Positions 1 through 11,505 of a DNA stretch of 64,000 bases are shown piece by piece. Location of the stretch: contig OZ010600.1 of the NCBI GenBank assembly GCA_963932145.1, positions 50,837,157 through 50,901,156 of the forward strand, in the 5' to 3' direction. The notes below the pieces were generated by a model. The model made no database searches and had not been told where the DNA came from. It saw only the letters and a list, made by a program, of their open reading frames with translations. Numbering within the stretch: position 1 is the stretch's first letter; the number at the start of each line of letters is the position of its first letter. The DNA comes from Acanthosepion lycidas. Lineage: Eukaryota > Mollusca > Cephalopoda > Sepiida > Sepiidae. The position numbers and the translations under genes were made by a program.

Positions 1-236
1 AAAAACTGTATTGAACAGTTTATAACCTTTTGTACCTGATGATTGACAAAGCCATGAAACTGAGTTGTACTGTAAATGTAGGTATATGTATAATTACTAA
101 TATATACTTTATAGCTCTGTTTAACTATATTGAGCACTGTTTTGTCTACACCATTGATTAAATAAATAGTTATTTGCTCACCTGTATGTGTATATAATTG
201 CTCATGGTTGATGTATAACTTTATTTTGATCATCTC

Positions 237-238
<2 letters not shown>

Positions 239-293
<55 letters not shown>
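239..293. repeat. (TA)n microsatellite
   Basis: About 27 uninterrupted TA dinucleotides, about 170 bp upstream of the splice acceptor of the RAB37-type exon. Any apparent reading frame across it is low complexity and not a gene. Confidence 0.97.
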
Positions 294-295
<2 letters not shown>

Positions 296-460
296 TGTGA
301 AAGCAAATCATAATGATGATACCACCATACAGTGCAATTAATAATTTTTAATAAAAACAGCAAAATATCAACAAACTCAATTTTTTGTTTAATAATCAAT
401 TTACATTTAAACTTTATATGAAAACAAAGTTGTTTCATTGTATTTTTTTTTCTCTTGTAG

Positions 461-571
461 ACAATTCTTGTTGGAGACAGTGGAGTTGGAAAAACTTCTC
501 TTCTAGTGCAATTTGATCAAGGAAAGTTCCAGGCAGGATCCTTTGCAGCCACAGTAGGAATTGGCTTTACG
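461..571 (+). CDS. RAB37: RAB37/RAB26-type small GTPase, alternative P-loop/switch I exon (internal exon)
   Basis: An internal coding exon of 37 codons, phase 0 at both ends. A long pyrimidine tract and TTGTAG acceptor precede it and a GTAGGG donor follows at 572. Residues 5-12 are the nucleotide-binding P-loop GDSGVGKT (Lys11 and Thr12 contact phosphate and Mg2+). Residues 13-23 read SLLVQFDQGKF. Residues 31-36, TVGIGF, are switch I with the effector Thr31. Canonical RAB26/37 proteins read GKTCLL..FKDGAF..TVGIDFR here. The VGIGFT version matches, from memory, an alternative isoform of human RAB37. The exon has no start codon, so it needs an upstream first exon (outside the window) and downstream exons encoding switch II onward (not found before 64 kb). 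Rab proteins are membrane-traffic GTPases; RAB26/37 act on secretory vesicles and autophagy. The frame is intact with no damaging changes, so it is probably functional. A separate RAB37-like paralogue is the main alternative. Confidence 0.9.
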
Positions 572-2568
572 GTAGGGATTGTCTATTTATATATTTTCTG
601 TTTTCTTTTTTATCAATGCTGGATGATGGCTGATTACAGACTTTAGATAAATTAGTATTGCAATGAAAGTAATTTATTGATATTGTAATGGGAGGACTTT
701 GAAGAAAGATTTATTCTCCTATTTTATTTCCCCCATTATAGGCATTATTGTATCCATGATATAATAACAGCGATATTACACAAATGGAATGGAATGGCTG
801 AAAGGAAAAAGAATGACAAATATTCTTTGTTCTCAAAGAGACTTTTATAACACTAAAGCATACACAAAACTATATATACATATATACATGTGTCTCAAAG
901 TGGACAATAATATATTATATATATCTACACAGCAAAGCAGAGTGTAAGGAAAAACAAAATATTATATTACATATAAAATGGAGATACTCTTGTACCTGGA
1001 GAAGCCATTTTTGGGACTCCAGATTCAAATGGTCTGAATTCATCTATGTTCCAGATGAGAACATATTCCACAAATGGGAAACAGCGAGTATTAGGTTTTC
1101 TCAAATTGAGGACTGCGAGCTGGAGTTTCATTCTATATCAGGGAAAGATACATTGTCAAAAGTAAAATGGCAACATGGACTTGTAAGCTGCTGGGATGGC
1201 AGATTTAGCCTCAGCCTGGGTACTTTGGCCCAGGCTAAAAGAAAGCAACCTCATGGTGTGTGTGTGTGCTAAGCCTACTGAAATTGAATGTGTTTTTTGT
1301 CATTGTATGGAGTGACATCATTAAGCAACCATCAAATAACCCATGCGACTTATCTCCACCAAAGGGAGATAAGCGCTGTCTGTATTGTTACAATATTTTT
1401 ATCCTTCTAATTTGTGAGATTTATGAACTAATTGCTTCACCATTGTAGAAAAAAAAAAAAAAGATGATTTATCTACTGCTCTTTTGAATTTTGCATTTCA
1501 GGCATTTTGGATTTTATCTGCAGATAAATATTTGCATGCTTTTTCTTCTGCATTTCAGTTTGCATGTAGACTTATATACATTTTCTTGCAGTGATTCAAC
1601 TATTTATAATTTTTTTTCAATCCAGGTTATCTTTTAATGGGATATCAAGAAGAGAAATGATTACATTGTCATTTGGTACTGACTCTGAAAAAATCCAAAG
1701 TCATATAAAAGCAAGAATGTAAAAATGGGCAAACAAAAAGGCGAAAGTGAATTGTACCAGGTGCTAAAAAAGTATCGCAAATAAAAGACAAAAGAAAAAC
1801 TTTCTTTACCAATATGCTTCATCCAATAATGACATCCGAAATTTCTAGAAACCAGTTCTATAAAGGCAGTTTATCTTTAAGAACTTATTCTGCTTATTTT
1901 TCTTTTTGATCTGAGAATGGAAACAAATCATTTTATAGTATCAAAATGAATTAAGCCATTTTGATAATTTAATGGAAAACATTTATTTATCATAATATTT
2001 CCAGATTGAAATATTTCTGTTCAGAATTATGATGCTTTTTGACTCTGGTGTCATCAGCTGTGTTATAGTTTCATAGCCACATTTGAGCAGAATCACTACA
2101 GTCCCAAAGATCTAATGGTAGACCCTATCAAATTTATGATTTGAAGATTTGACATATTTTTAACTTCATGATGATTTATTTGTCAGAATTATATTCATCA
2201 CAGAAAAACCTTCTTTCAGTCTGCAAAGAAATTACATGGTATTAATTATATTTTTAGCTCTCTAAATAGTTTTGGGTACAAGATGTTTATAGTAATTTCT
2301 TGTTACATTTTCAATGTAATCACAGAACACATTAACTGAGATTTCATGTGTGTCATGTGTTGATTGGGGCATGTGTACATTAGCGTTTCAATAGGTGTGT
2401 CTATTAGAGTTTCAATAGGTGTGTACATAAGCATAATATAACTAACATTTTATTTTTTTGGCTGCTAAAAAAAAAAGTTCTAAAATTGCCAGCACCCCTC
2501 TGCTGGGTGCATGTATAATGGTACCAATATAACAAAATTAGTTCAATGAAGTCCTGTCATACAATTTC

Positions 2569-2571
<3 letters not shown>
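572..2571. other. Intronic sequence without recognised genes
   Basis: AT-rich intron downstream of the P-loop exon. I see no conserved protein frame. A short direct duplication of about 24 bp (TTTCAATAGGTGTGT core) lies near 2380-2425. The sequence at 1000-1260 has higher complexity but no family I recognise. Confidence 0.6.

Positions 2572-2604
<33 letters not shown>
2572..2604. repeat. (TA)n microsatellite
   Basis: Uninterrupted TA run of about 16 units. Confidence 0.95.
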
Positions 2605-2605
<1 letters not shown>

Positions 2606-2910
2606 GTAAGCAAATATATGGATATAGATCCGATTTTAGGAATACGTTTTCACAACATCGCCCACGTGACGCAGATGTGATCATATTGAAAGGAACGCTG
2701 ATCTTGAAAAATTTCAGTTGTCTGTTTTGATTAGTCTTACTCTTATGTCCATCGTCTTTTCATGTTGAATTAAAGATGTACATGTTCTTGGTTCTTTCTT
2801 TTTTTATACCTTTTTTTTCCCTTTGGTATTGGCTTGTTTATTTGCAAATCAACACACTGAAGGTTTTCCAAGCAAGTATAGTTTCTTATACTTATAAGAT
2901 TTCTATTAAT

Positions 2911-2911
2911 A

Positions 2912-2958
<47 letters not shown>
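2911..2958. repeat. Compound (TA)n(TG)n microsatellite
   Basis: TA run passing directly into a TG run of about 13 units. Confidence 0.95.
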
Positions 2959-2961
<3 letters not shown>

Positions 2962-2989
2962 TGCTTATAAGAATATTATGTAATATTCA

Positions 2990-3527
2990 GAACAGTTATC
3001 AAAGTTTGTTACATTTACTTTTGTACAAATACCCTTTAGAATGGTATAAAACCATCTCTTCCCCGCCTACTATGACTTAAATAGTAGGCCAGACTCTGCC
3101 CTTCAGTCTTGGACTGCAATCAATCTGGGAGAATGACAACACGGAATTCGAAACTGGTTGCGCATTGGACTAACAAATCCATCCCCTGAAGAACCTATTT
3201 GCTATGGAAACAGCAACAGCAGTGCCTATTGTGTTGAGGCTTTGGCTCCATACTCTACAGTTGGAGTGTACAGAACTTGAGAAAGTGAGAGAGAGAAAGA
3301 TCAATTGCTTGACAAAATAAACAAGGCTTTATGTCACAACATTGACAAAAGGATTTATTTTTAACATTACATTAAATAGGAAAAAAAAAAACCTTTCTAC
3401 TTATTCTTTGCTAACAGCACGATTTGTAAATATGAAATATCTTAACAGTCTGGCAATTTGGTAATAGGGGATTATGCATTCATGTCGTTTGGCTAGTGCA
3501 TAACCGTGAGCATGGTTGGATTAGACT
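2990..3527. other. Unannotated intronic stretch
   Basis: Moderately complex sequence, richer in GC at 3050-3270 than its surroundings, perhaps an old repeat fragment. I cannot assign a family. Confidence 0.4.
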
Positions 3528-4075
3528 TTTTTTTAACCATTTCACCCCAAGCAAGGCAATATAGCCACTCGGACACAAAAAATTACTGAGTGTTAGAGAA
3601 TATGAGGAAAACTACAATTAAGGAGAGAGAACAATAAAAGAACAAGAATTAAAATGACAGAAGATAACAATTGACATTGCATTTAAATTTTTCAAGATCT
3701 AAGTTGACTGGAAAGCAAAAGAATTCCACAAGTAAGAAGTGTGATAGAGGAAACAGTTAGCATAGAACTTACAGTTACATCTAGCCATTTCAACTATAAA
3801 ATGATGAGACCTAGCTGCCAATCTAGTGCTGTGCTTAAATTCATAAAGCCGAGGTACCATTGTGAAAATTTCATCAGAACAATTTCCATGACAGTATTTA
3901 TAGAAAAGGCACAGAGAAGCTACATTATGGTGGTGGGAAAGAGACTGAAGCCGAAATGCCTGGTCAGGACCAATAACATTGCAGATTCTTCTTTGGATTT
4001 TATCAAGGCTAGTATAGGCTGAAGACTAGGGCCCCTTAAGCTTGGCTATAATATTTGCTATAAAAAAATCAGTTT
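3528..4075 (-). mobile_element. LINE family A, 3' end of the reverse transcriptase ORF (truncated)
   Basis: On the minus strand from about 4030 downward the sequence encodes the C-terminal part of a non-LTR retrotransposon polyprotein. It shows LDKIQRRICNVIGPDQ, then SLCLFYKYCHGNCSDE, TRLAARSHHF and NCKFYANCF, with stops afterwards. The same peptide pattern recurs at 31.6-32.5, 58.8-60.5 and 23.3-23.6 kb. The copy is 5'-truncated as LINE insertions usually are, and lies antisense to the host exon. I cannot fix the clade (Jockey/CR1 group). Confidence 0.85.
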
Positions 4076-4131
4076 TTTTTTTTTTACTACAGTTGTGTTG
4101 AAATATGTGTTAATCTGGTTTGCATTAAATA

Positions 4132-4211
4132 TTAGGTTGGTGCAAAAATAATGTCGGTTTTTGACGTATTTTTTAACGGCAAAAACCGACATTATTTTCG
4201 CACCAACCTAA
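4132..4211. mobile_element. 80-bp palindromic mariner MITE (MADE1-like)
   Basis: An 80-bp near-perfect hairpin starting TTAGGTTGGTGCAAAA and ending with its reverse complement, flanked by TA on both sides as a mariner target duplication. The two arms differ at only a few positions. Length and terminal repeat match, from memory, primate MADE1 (an internally deleted Hsmar1 derivative). A second copy is at 60593-60671. Confidence 0.93.
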
Positions 4212-4213
4212 TA

Positions 4214-5721
4214 ATAAAATAGTGAAGATATTTCTTAAAGAATATTTTTATTGACAAACAAAAGATAACTATTCTAGTTTATTTAAAGAATTTGCAATAA
4301 GTTTACTTAAAGCTAATGTAAATGTCACTAAAATATATCACAAGTAAAAATATTCAAGATGAACATGAGAAAGTTAGAGGATGGCTCTGTCAGAGAGGGG
4401 GACATAATTTCATTAGTCGAGAGGCCCCAAAAGACCATAATTTGGCCCTGACTATGAGGTTAATATATTCAAATGTATATGTAAGTTTGTAGTGGGAGAA
4501 AAGTAATAAATTATCCTTGAATGCAATTACTGCTTTCACATTTAAAAAGACAACTGGTATTCAAAACATTTTTTGCATTTTAAAAAGAAGACTGGACGAG
4601 AAAATTCTTTTTGGATAACAAGTTTTTTAAGTGTTTCTTTTTGGAAGTAAAAATAGGTTGAAACTGAGCAGTCTGATTTTAATGTGACATTATCACCTCT
4701 AATTATTATTGAAATAATTTGGTAAGAATTTTAGCTTTTTATAGAGATGGGTGAATGAAGAATGTGTCTCAATCAGCAGTTCACTGATTGGCTAATTGTG
4801 TTTTATTTATTCATTGGCCAGAAATTGATTCTTTTATGAGATTTGTATTTTACATGTAATTTTTTTTTTTTTTTCTTGTTGGTTATTCTATGTTAGCTTT
4901 TTTGCTTTATTTGTTTTTGAATGTTTCACATTTTTAATCTGTGTATTCTATGGCTTGCCTACAAATATCTATACAATAGTAAAAGTTGTTTCAGGAATGG
5001 AAGTTATTCATTTTATGCCTCCTGGCACATTTGTCCTGCAAACAATATTTGGTGGACTCATGTGAATCCAAGTAGAAATAAGTCACAAAACATGGAATTC
5101 AAACCGACAACAAATAATAAATTTATTAAACAGACATGTTACAGAAGGAAAATATAAGAAACAAAGTTAAAGTTGTGAGAGTTCAAAGCAATCTTCAGTA
5201 AGTGTCTCATGTCAATTGGAATGAGAAAGAACATATCTTGTCACTTCACAAGTCAAAGGAGAAAGAGGAAGAGGCTTTCAAATCTCGCACCATCTGTGAT
5301 TATTGTCAGGGAGTGGTAATCCAACAAAGTTAACTATTAAAACATGATCAATTTTAATTCAGATTTGGGTCTATATTCTCAGAGTTCAATACCCACAGAA
5401 AAGACAGCCTCACTTCTGTCTTGCGTCTAAAGAGACTCATATGACATGTTTTTCTTTTATGCTTAAAGATTCAATTGAACTACCAATATATCTAGTGATT
5501 AACAGTCTTCATGTTATCTGAATTTCTTTGATGAAGCATTTACATTATTCATTTAGGGTATGTTTATCTTTCAACTTATTAATGTTGTTTCCCTATATAT
5601 AGTAGTAGATGTTGTAGTCTTAAGAAATATTAAGACTATTATATCTACTACTATTACGTTTACTACTAAATATATGAATTTTTTAGATAAAGTATTTTCA
5701 TTATTCATTTTTACTAGTTTA
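4214..5721. other. Intronic sequence without recognised genes
   Basis: AT-rich sequence with a poly-T tract near 4861-4874. No protein family or repeat family identified. Short open frames here are not supported by homology. Confidence 0.5.
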
Positions 5722-6170
5722 TGGGGGTACATGGCTGAATTGTTAGAATGTTAGTGTTCCAACAATGAAACTCATATTCAAATCTCACCATAATTGATTT
5801 AGCAAGCAGGCAACTTCTTGATTATGTTGAATTGGGGAAATGATCTCCATATGTAGCACTAGTGGGAAGTTCCTGCAAACCATGTCATTGGTTGATTCAA
5901 GCATTATGGATGAAATTGGGCTGAAAAAACTTTCCTAAAGCCATTGATGATTGTGCTAGCACAAAGACACAAGTCTTCCTAATTTGAGCATATTGATCTT
6001 GTTCAGCCACTGGTTATATGCTCTCTCCTAAAAACTGTAACTAAGGTCTGCTCAGAATAGTTGCAGTATAAACCACAGGTTGGCTCTGTGGAGATTGAAG
6101 AAACGCAAATGTGCCTTAGCTGGCGTCTGCAACAGGGATTAGTTAACCACCTGAGTAGATTTCATAATTT
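5722..6170 (+). mobile_element. tRNA-headed SINE, family B
   Basis: Starts with a tRNA-like head (GGGTACATGGCTGAATTGTT as box A, a TTCAAATCTCACC box B) followed by a shared body ending near TGCAGTATAAACCACAGGTTGG. The same order occurs on the minus strand at 21.8-22.3 kb, and the 3' half recurs at 44.75-44.94 kb. The head lacks tRNA folding integrity, so it is not a tRNA gene. Confidence 0.7.
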
Positions 6171-6435
6171 CCTGAGACTGACAGATGCCTACTTATTTTT
6201 TGCAACAATGATAAGATGAAAAAGAAATAAGCCAAAATTAACAATAAGAAATTTATTTTAAGATGCAGTGGATGGTTATGTAAAATTTAATTTGTATTTT
6301 TTTATTAGAATTTTACATACATATTGAACATAGATATTGATAATTTCTGTCTGAATTTCGATGACAAAGAGTTATCATTATTTACATTATTTACATCCAA
6401 ACTATTATCCTCATTTTTGTCTTTGTTGTTGTTAT

Positions 6436-6745
6436 CACAATGTTTCGGCCCTTGTGCCCTCCAGCCTTCATCAGGTATATATCAATCCAGGTAACCTACA
6501 GGGAATTCTGAATTGATTCCTTTGGTTAATCTACAGGGGAAGACTGTTCTTGTTCCACTGCTCATGTCTAGGGATATCTCATCTAGTTCTTATTTTTAGT
6601 ATTGCACAGTTATTGCTCGCACTGTTTTTAAGTACACACTGCCCATCTCAGGGATTGAACTCAAAATTACTATGTCACCAAATTCAAAAACCCAAGTGGA
6701 TTAAAGTAATCCACTTGGTTATTGTTCCATCCATCCTGGGTAAGA
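6436..6745 (-). repeat. Dispersed repeat with hammerhead-like CTGATGA...GAAAC motif
   Basis: On the minus strand CTGATGA is followed 21 nt later by GAAAC, with a GGC/GCC pairing between. The block continues (plus-strand 6530-6740) into sequence shared with 47.3-47.48 and 49.69-49.80 kb, containing GGGATTGAACTC and ATGTCACCAAATTCA. Family unknown. Confidence 0.55.
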
Positions 6746-6787
6746 CAATAAACTACAAAGCCTCTGACCACAAAGTTTTGAGGAGCG

Positions 6788-7035
6788 TGAAACCATCTCT
6801 TAATTGCTGGTGTTCCCAGGTCCACCTTGACTCAGGGTCCCAGCTATGGGCAAATAGTTGACCCCACCAAACTGGGGTCAAAACACTATGAAAGTGTAAA
6901 AATAAATTTTAATACCAGCAATACATACCAGCAATGAATTTTTAAAGAAAAAATATTACCAATAATAAAAAATCTTGTCGGCATTAAATAAACCATTGAG
7001 GTTGATATGCTGTAAAGCAAACCAAACTATTGCTC
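6788..7035 (-). repeat. Dispersed repeat family C
   Basis: The reverse complement matches the repeats at 38.08-38.48 and 40.53-40.94 kb. It shares the blocks AACCTCAATGGTTTATTTAA, TTTGACCCCAGTTTGG, CAACTATTTGCCCATAGCTG and AGCAATTAAGAGATGG. No coding capacity; probably a short non-autonomous transposon. Confidence 0.8.
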
Positions 7036-7309
7036 CATAGAAATTAAGGAGATATCCCAAGACACAGGTAGTGGAACAAGAACGGTCTACAACCATAGAT
7101 TAACACTAGGGCAGCCGAGGTGTCGTTTTTGACACCTTCAAATTTTCAACAAATTACGATGGAATAACTAGTTTTGGTTTGATGCTGAGGCTTATGGACA
7201 ATTATTGAATTTTAGCAAAGATGCTTAACAGACTTAATTCTTTAAAAAAGACACCTAGGCAAATGCATTGAAAAATTTCTCACAAGCAATAATACTTCTG
7301 TTTATATCC

Positions 7310-7353
7310 CCTATCTATCTATTTATCTATCTATACACACACACATGCACATA

Positions 7354-7392
<39 letters not shown>
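7310..7392. repeat. (CTAT)n / (AC)n / (TA)n microsatellite cluster
   Basis: Short CTAT and AC runs followed by a TA run of about 18 units at 7357-7391. Confidence 0.9.
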
Positions 7393-8405
7393 CACTTTCT
7401 TTCAGTATGAGGTATACTAATATTTGTGAATTTCTTTTCAGACTTGTTATTCTTGACTTGAATATTTAATATATTAAAGATGGCTGCTTCACGGCGTACT
7501 ATAAATAAAGATGTCAAAGGAGCTGGCCATCCTAGTGTTAAATGAAGGATTTAGGTTAGAATTACCCAGGTGTTGGTTACCCAGAGTGATATACACTTGA
7601 TGAAGGCCATAAGGCACAATGGCCTAAATCCTTTCATAACAGCAACAAAGATGAGGAACATAGTCCAAATGTAAAAAGTGTAAATAGTAGATATTGGTGT
7701 TTAAAAGAAACAAAATTTAATAGTCCTAAGTTATCTGAAGTTTAAACATGTAACATTTTCATTAATAATTGTTGAATAGTTTATCTTTTATTACTCTTTT
7801 TTTTTATAGTAACACTCAGGTTATTTTACTTTCTAGATCCCAAACTTTTTCTAACTGCCCTCTTTTTTCTCACCACCCCACTGGTTTTTTCCACCACCTC
7901 CAGGAGGACAGTATGACCCACTTTAGGAATCTTAGTTGTATACCATTTAGAAAGAAGTATCTCCACAAAAGTAAAATATGCAGATAGACGCATTTTTATA
8001 TGATACATACTTCCAGGAATTACCGTTACACTAGTTTTTGCTATAAACATACTATAGTGTTTTAGTTCAATGGGGAGATGGGGAGATGCTGCCTGGAAGA
8101 AAGATCCCCAGCAATCAGTTTCTATATTTAATCTCACAAGTTTCTATCTAGAAACTAATGTCCAGAATAATCCCCATCTTAGCAAAATCATATATGCAGC
8201 ATCCATCGGTCTCAAGAGATCATAGATCTGCACCCAAAGAGTTGTCTCAGCTGCTGATCTTGCTGATCTACCGTGTTGCATTCATACCTTCAAGCACACT
8301 TCAACCCGATGACAAGCCTCTGTTTCTTCTCTCCCCACTGCAGCCCTCACTGTAAATCATGTCTCCAGTGTAAGTGATCATAAATGATGTCTTCCCACTT
8401 CTCAG
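7393..8405. other. Unannotated intronic stretch
   Basis: Contains a further TTGATGA-AGGCC...GGCC motif at 7597-7624 related to the hammerhead-like repeat. It also holds a block at 8085-8120 (TGCTGCCTGGAAGAAAGAT) that recurs at about 62373-62395. Overlapping short frames on both strands at 7826-8137 lack homology. Confidence 0.45.
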
Positions 8406-9652
8406 TCTATCACTTTCATGTCCTTTTGCAGATGTCCTTGAAGCAAATATGAGGTTACCCACATGCCAGTGGCCAGTTCCCCATACAGAAGGACATTCAG
8501 CATCCTCCCATCAGTAGACTGTTGCTTTCCATGTTTTGCCTTCATGTTGATGCGACTCTGGAATGTCCTCTCCAGGGTGCAGGTCTGGACAGGGTTTTAT
8601 GAGTAATAGGCAGTTGCCCATGCAGCACATCTACCCTCTCAATACCACTAATGTTGTTTAAGGAAAAGCTAGAGTCCAATACAGTCACCAGAATAATTTG
8701 CTAGAATGAAGTTGAACATGATATGTCTTAGGCATTCCAACTCCAGATTTGTCCTCAGAGCTTACTTCCAAATCCATTCCCATGCAATGAAGGTTTAAAA
8801 TTAGAATTTTTCTTCTCTTAGGTGGACTACACTCGGAAGCTGATGAGTTCCATCTATCCAAAATAGTATGGATCAGAAATAAAGAAGTAGCTTTTCGAAT
8901 GTAAAATGATATTAATACTCTAATAAATATAAAAATAAAAGAACATGAAATATAAACTGGTCTGAAATGAATAATAATACTTATATCACTTTTGTAGACA
9001 TCCTTGAAGTGAAGATGAGGTCGCCCTTGTGCCCTCCTGCCAGTGGAATCTTCCCATCAGTAGATTTTTGCTTCTGGTGTTTTGTCGTCACATTGAGTCG
9101 ACACTGGTATGTCCTCTCCAGAGCACAAGCCTGGGCAGGGTTTTATGAGAGACAGGCAGTTGTCCATGCAGTAAGTCTCCCTTCTGTATACCACTGATGT
9201 TGTCTAAGGAAATGATAAACCCCAATACAGCTTGGTACCTGTGTCATTGCAGGAGTTGCCAGAATGAAGTTGAACACATTTGACTGTCTTAGGGATTTCA
9301 AGTCCAGATTTGTCCTCAGGGTTAACTCCTAAAGCCATTCCCATGATTCAATATGGGCACAAAACAGTAGATTTTTAAAATTAGAATTTTCCTTCTCTTA
9401 ATTGGTTTACTCTCCCAGACTGATGAGTTCCATCTATCCAAAATAGTATAGATCAGAAATAAAGAAGTAGCTTTTCACAAAATTTGACATGGGAAGTTAG
9501 TTCAAATCTCATTGGACGCGTTGTCTTTATTCTCAACCTATGAGGTTTATTGATGGTCATTGAATGTAAAATGACCTTAATACTCTAATAAATATTAAAA
9601 ATAAAAGAACGTAACATATAAACTAGTCCAAAATGAATAATAACACTTATAT
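8406..9652. repeat. Tandem duplication of a ~0.57-0.66 kb unit
   Basis: Unit 1 (about 8406-8988) and unit 2 (about 8989-9652) align throughout. Shared landmarks are TCCTTGAAG, CCCATCAGTAGA, GGTATGTCCTCTCCAGAG, CAGGGTTTTATGAG, AGAATGAAGTTGAACA and TGATGAGTTCCATCTATCCA. Unit 2 carries an extra segment of about 80 bp at 9478-9560. Noncoding; divergence suggests an old duplication. Confidence 0.85.
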
Positions 9653-10264
9653 TGAAACCATCTTCCAAGCTCTGACACCAGTGAATATATAAATCTGATA
9701 GCAGAACAATACTGGTCATGCATATCTGGTGAGGAGCCCAATACTAAATTATTTAAAATCTCATCACTGGTTGGAGGAAATAAGAGCACTAATCTATTTA
9801 ATCTCTTCTAAGACTATGTTTTGAACATATGTGAAGATGTGTACTGATGATAATGTCTGTCCATGCTGATGACATATGTATTCATAATTGAGTAGAGAAT
9901 GATCTTGAACAAAAAAATCAACATCCTCTCCAAAGTGACCCAAGAAACAAAAAAAAAGAAACTATGATCTGGAATTGGAATGAAAGCTGTGATGTCACAT
10001 TACCCAGAATCCATCATAAAAATTTTGGATGTGGAATTAATAAATACAAAACACTTCAAATACCTTGTTGATCAAATAGATCAGTAATTAACAAATTTAA
10101 GCAACTGAACATAAATTGATTGATATTTTATTTTTTTACAGCTTATCAACCCATTGTGGGTCATTTAAAATTGAAACATATTTGGGATTAATTCATTTCT
10201 CTTGCAAGTGAATATTGCATTAACAATTTTTTTGAATAAGAATTATTTTTCCAGATAAAAATGC
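9653..10264. other. Unannotated intronic stretch
   Basis: AT-rich, no recognised gene or repeat. Confidence 0.5.
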
Positions 10265-10412
10265 TATTATATAACCCATAGTTGTAGTGATGAGATGGAT
10301 TCGCGCCTTTCCCATGAGTATTTGCACATAAAGGAATCTGTAAGGAACCTGATTAGAATTTGATTTTCAGGTCTCCAATTTCTCATTCTGAGTCCATTGC
10401 CACCCACACATC
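10265..10412 (-). mobile_element. tRNA-headed SINE, family D
   Basis: The minus strand matches the family D body: a head with GTGTAATGGAT-like box A, AATGAGAAATT, and then the block GCACATAAAGGAATC...ATGGATTCG read in reverse. Other copies are at 23.9, 24.2, 25.5, 26.7, 34.4, 62.8 and 62.95 kb. Confidence 0.7.
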
Positions 10413-10424
10413 TATACTGAAATA

Positions 10425-11470
10425 CAGGGTGCATCATAAATAGTGTTACAAAAGCAAAAACTCATAATTCCTGAAACATTTATTATCGCAGTATACAATT
10501 TTAAAGTATTAATCTATTAAATAACACAAAAAAACCTCATTCAATATGGTTTCCCTTAGCCTTCAACACACATCAAAGTCTTTTGGGAGAGTCATTGGTG
10601 GTGGCACACACAATTTCCATGGGTATTTTGTCCTAAACTTTCTTCACTTTTGCCTTCAGAGATTCAATATTGTGGTATGAAGTAGAACAGGCCCTACTCT
10701 CATGAACTGCCCACAAACGATAGTCACAAGTGTTGATATCTGGTGATGAGGGAGCCCATTTGTACTTGGTGATGACAATTTCCTCTGCACAACTGCTGTG
10801 TTACATGAGCAGTATGGCTTTTCATTCTGTCTTGTTGAAGTTTCCAGTGTTCATCACCATATGTGGCATTACACTATGGCTTGAGTGTACCTTCCAAAAT
10901 GTCCTCTATGTACACTTTCTAGTTGATCTTTACTCCATGAGACATGTAAACAAGAGGAGAGTTTCCTCTTTCTGAAATGGCTGTCCAAACCATAACTGAT
11001 ACCAGTTTCTGAGGCATTTTCCTGAAATGGCAAGAACTGACTGATGACTTGTTGAAAGAACCTGATCATTTTGATGATTAAAATTCTGTTCAACAGTGAA
11101 CAGTTTCTCATCAGTGCTGATGTTTTGCAGCATGTGATCATGAATCTGTTTAATCAACTGATTACTTCTTTGTAGCCTCTTTTTCATCATGTCTGCTGAA
11201 AGAAGCTGTCTTTTTAGTTATCTTGTAGGGTGACATCCCTACTTCTGTATGGTTTTCTCCAATGTGCTGGTCTCCTTAGACAATTTTCTCATTAACCTTC
11301 TTGGATTATGTCTGATTTTTTCATGCACCTGTTTAATGAGTTTTAGCAATCTGGAGATGGGAGGACATTCTGGTCTCGCTCTATCTTTGATGGAGGCAGT
11401 CTGGTTGTAATGATCAATTGTCCTTTTCATAAACATTCTATTAATTCCAAATTCCAGTTTTAAAAATCTC
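10425..11470 (-). pseudogene. Tc1/mariner transposase remnant (element 1)
   Basis: Minus-strand fragments from 11436 downward spell a transposase in order. An N-terminal helix-turn-helix part comes first (TASIKDRARPECPP, NPRRLMRKLSKE), then the first catalytic Asp in STDEKLFTVEQNFNHQNDQ. Farther down is WAPSSPDINTCDYRLWAVHE, where the last DDE/D residue sits. Frames break several times. The terminus CAGGGTGCATCATAAATAG after a TA lies at 10425; I could not find the opposite terminus, so the 5' side is truncated. Inactive. Confidence 0.8.
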
Positions 11471-11505
11471 AGATTAAGTCAATCTGTTTTCATGTTGCTC
11501 AATTA

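Noticed and set aside
461-571. Processed Rab pseudogene
   Set aside because: Sequence similarity stops exactly at consensus splice sites on both sides and the frame is intact, so it is a genuine exon rather than a retrocopy.
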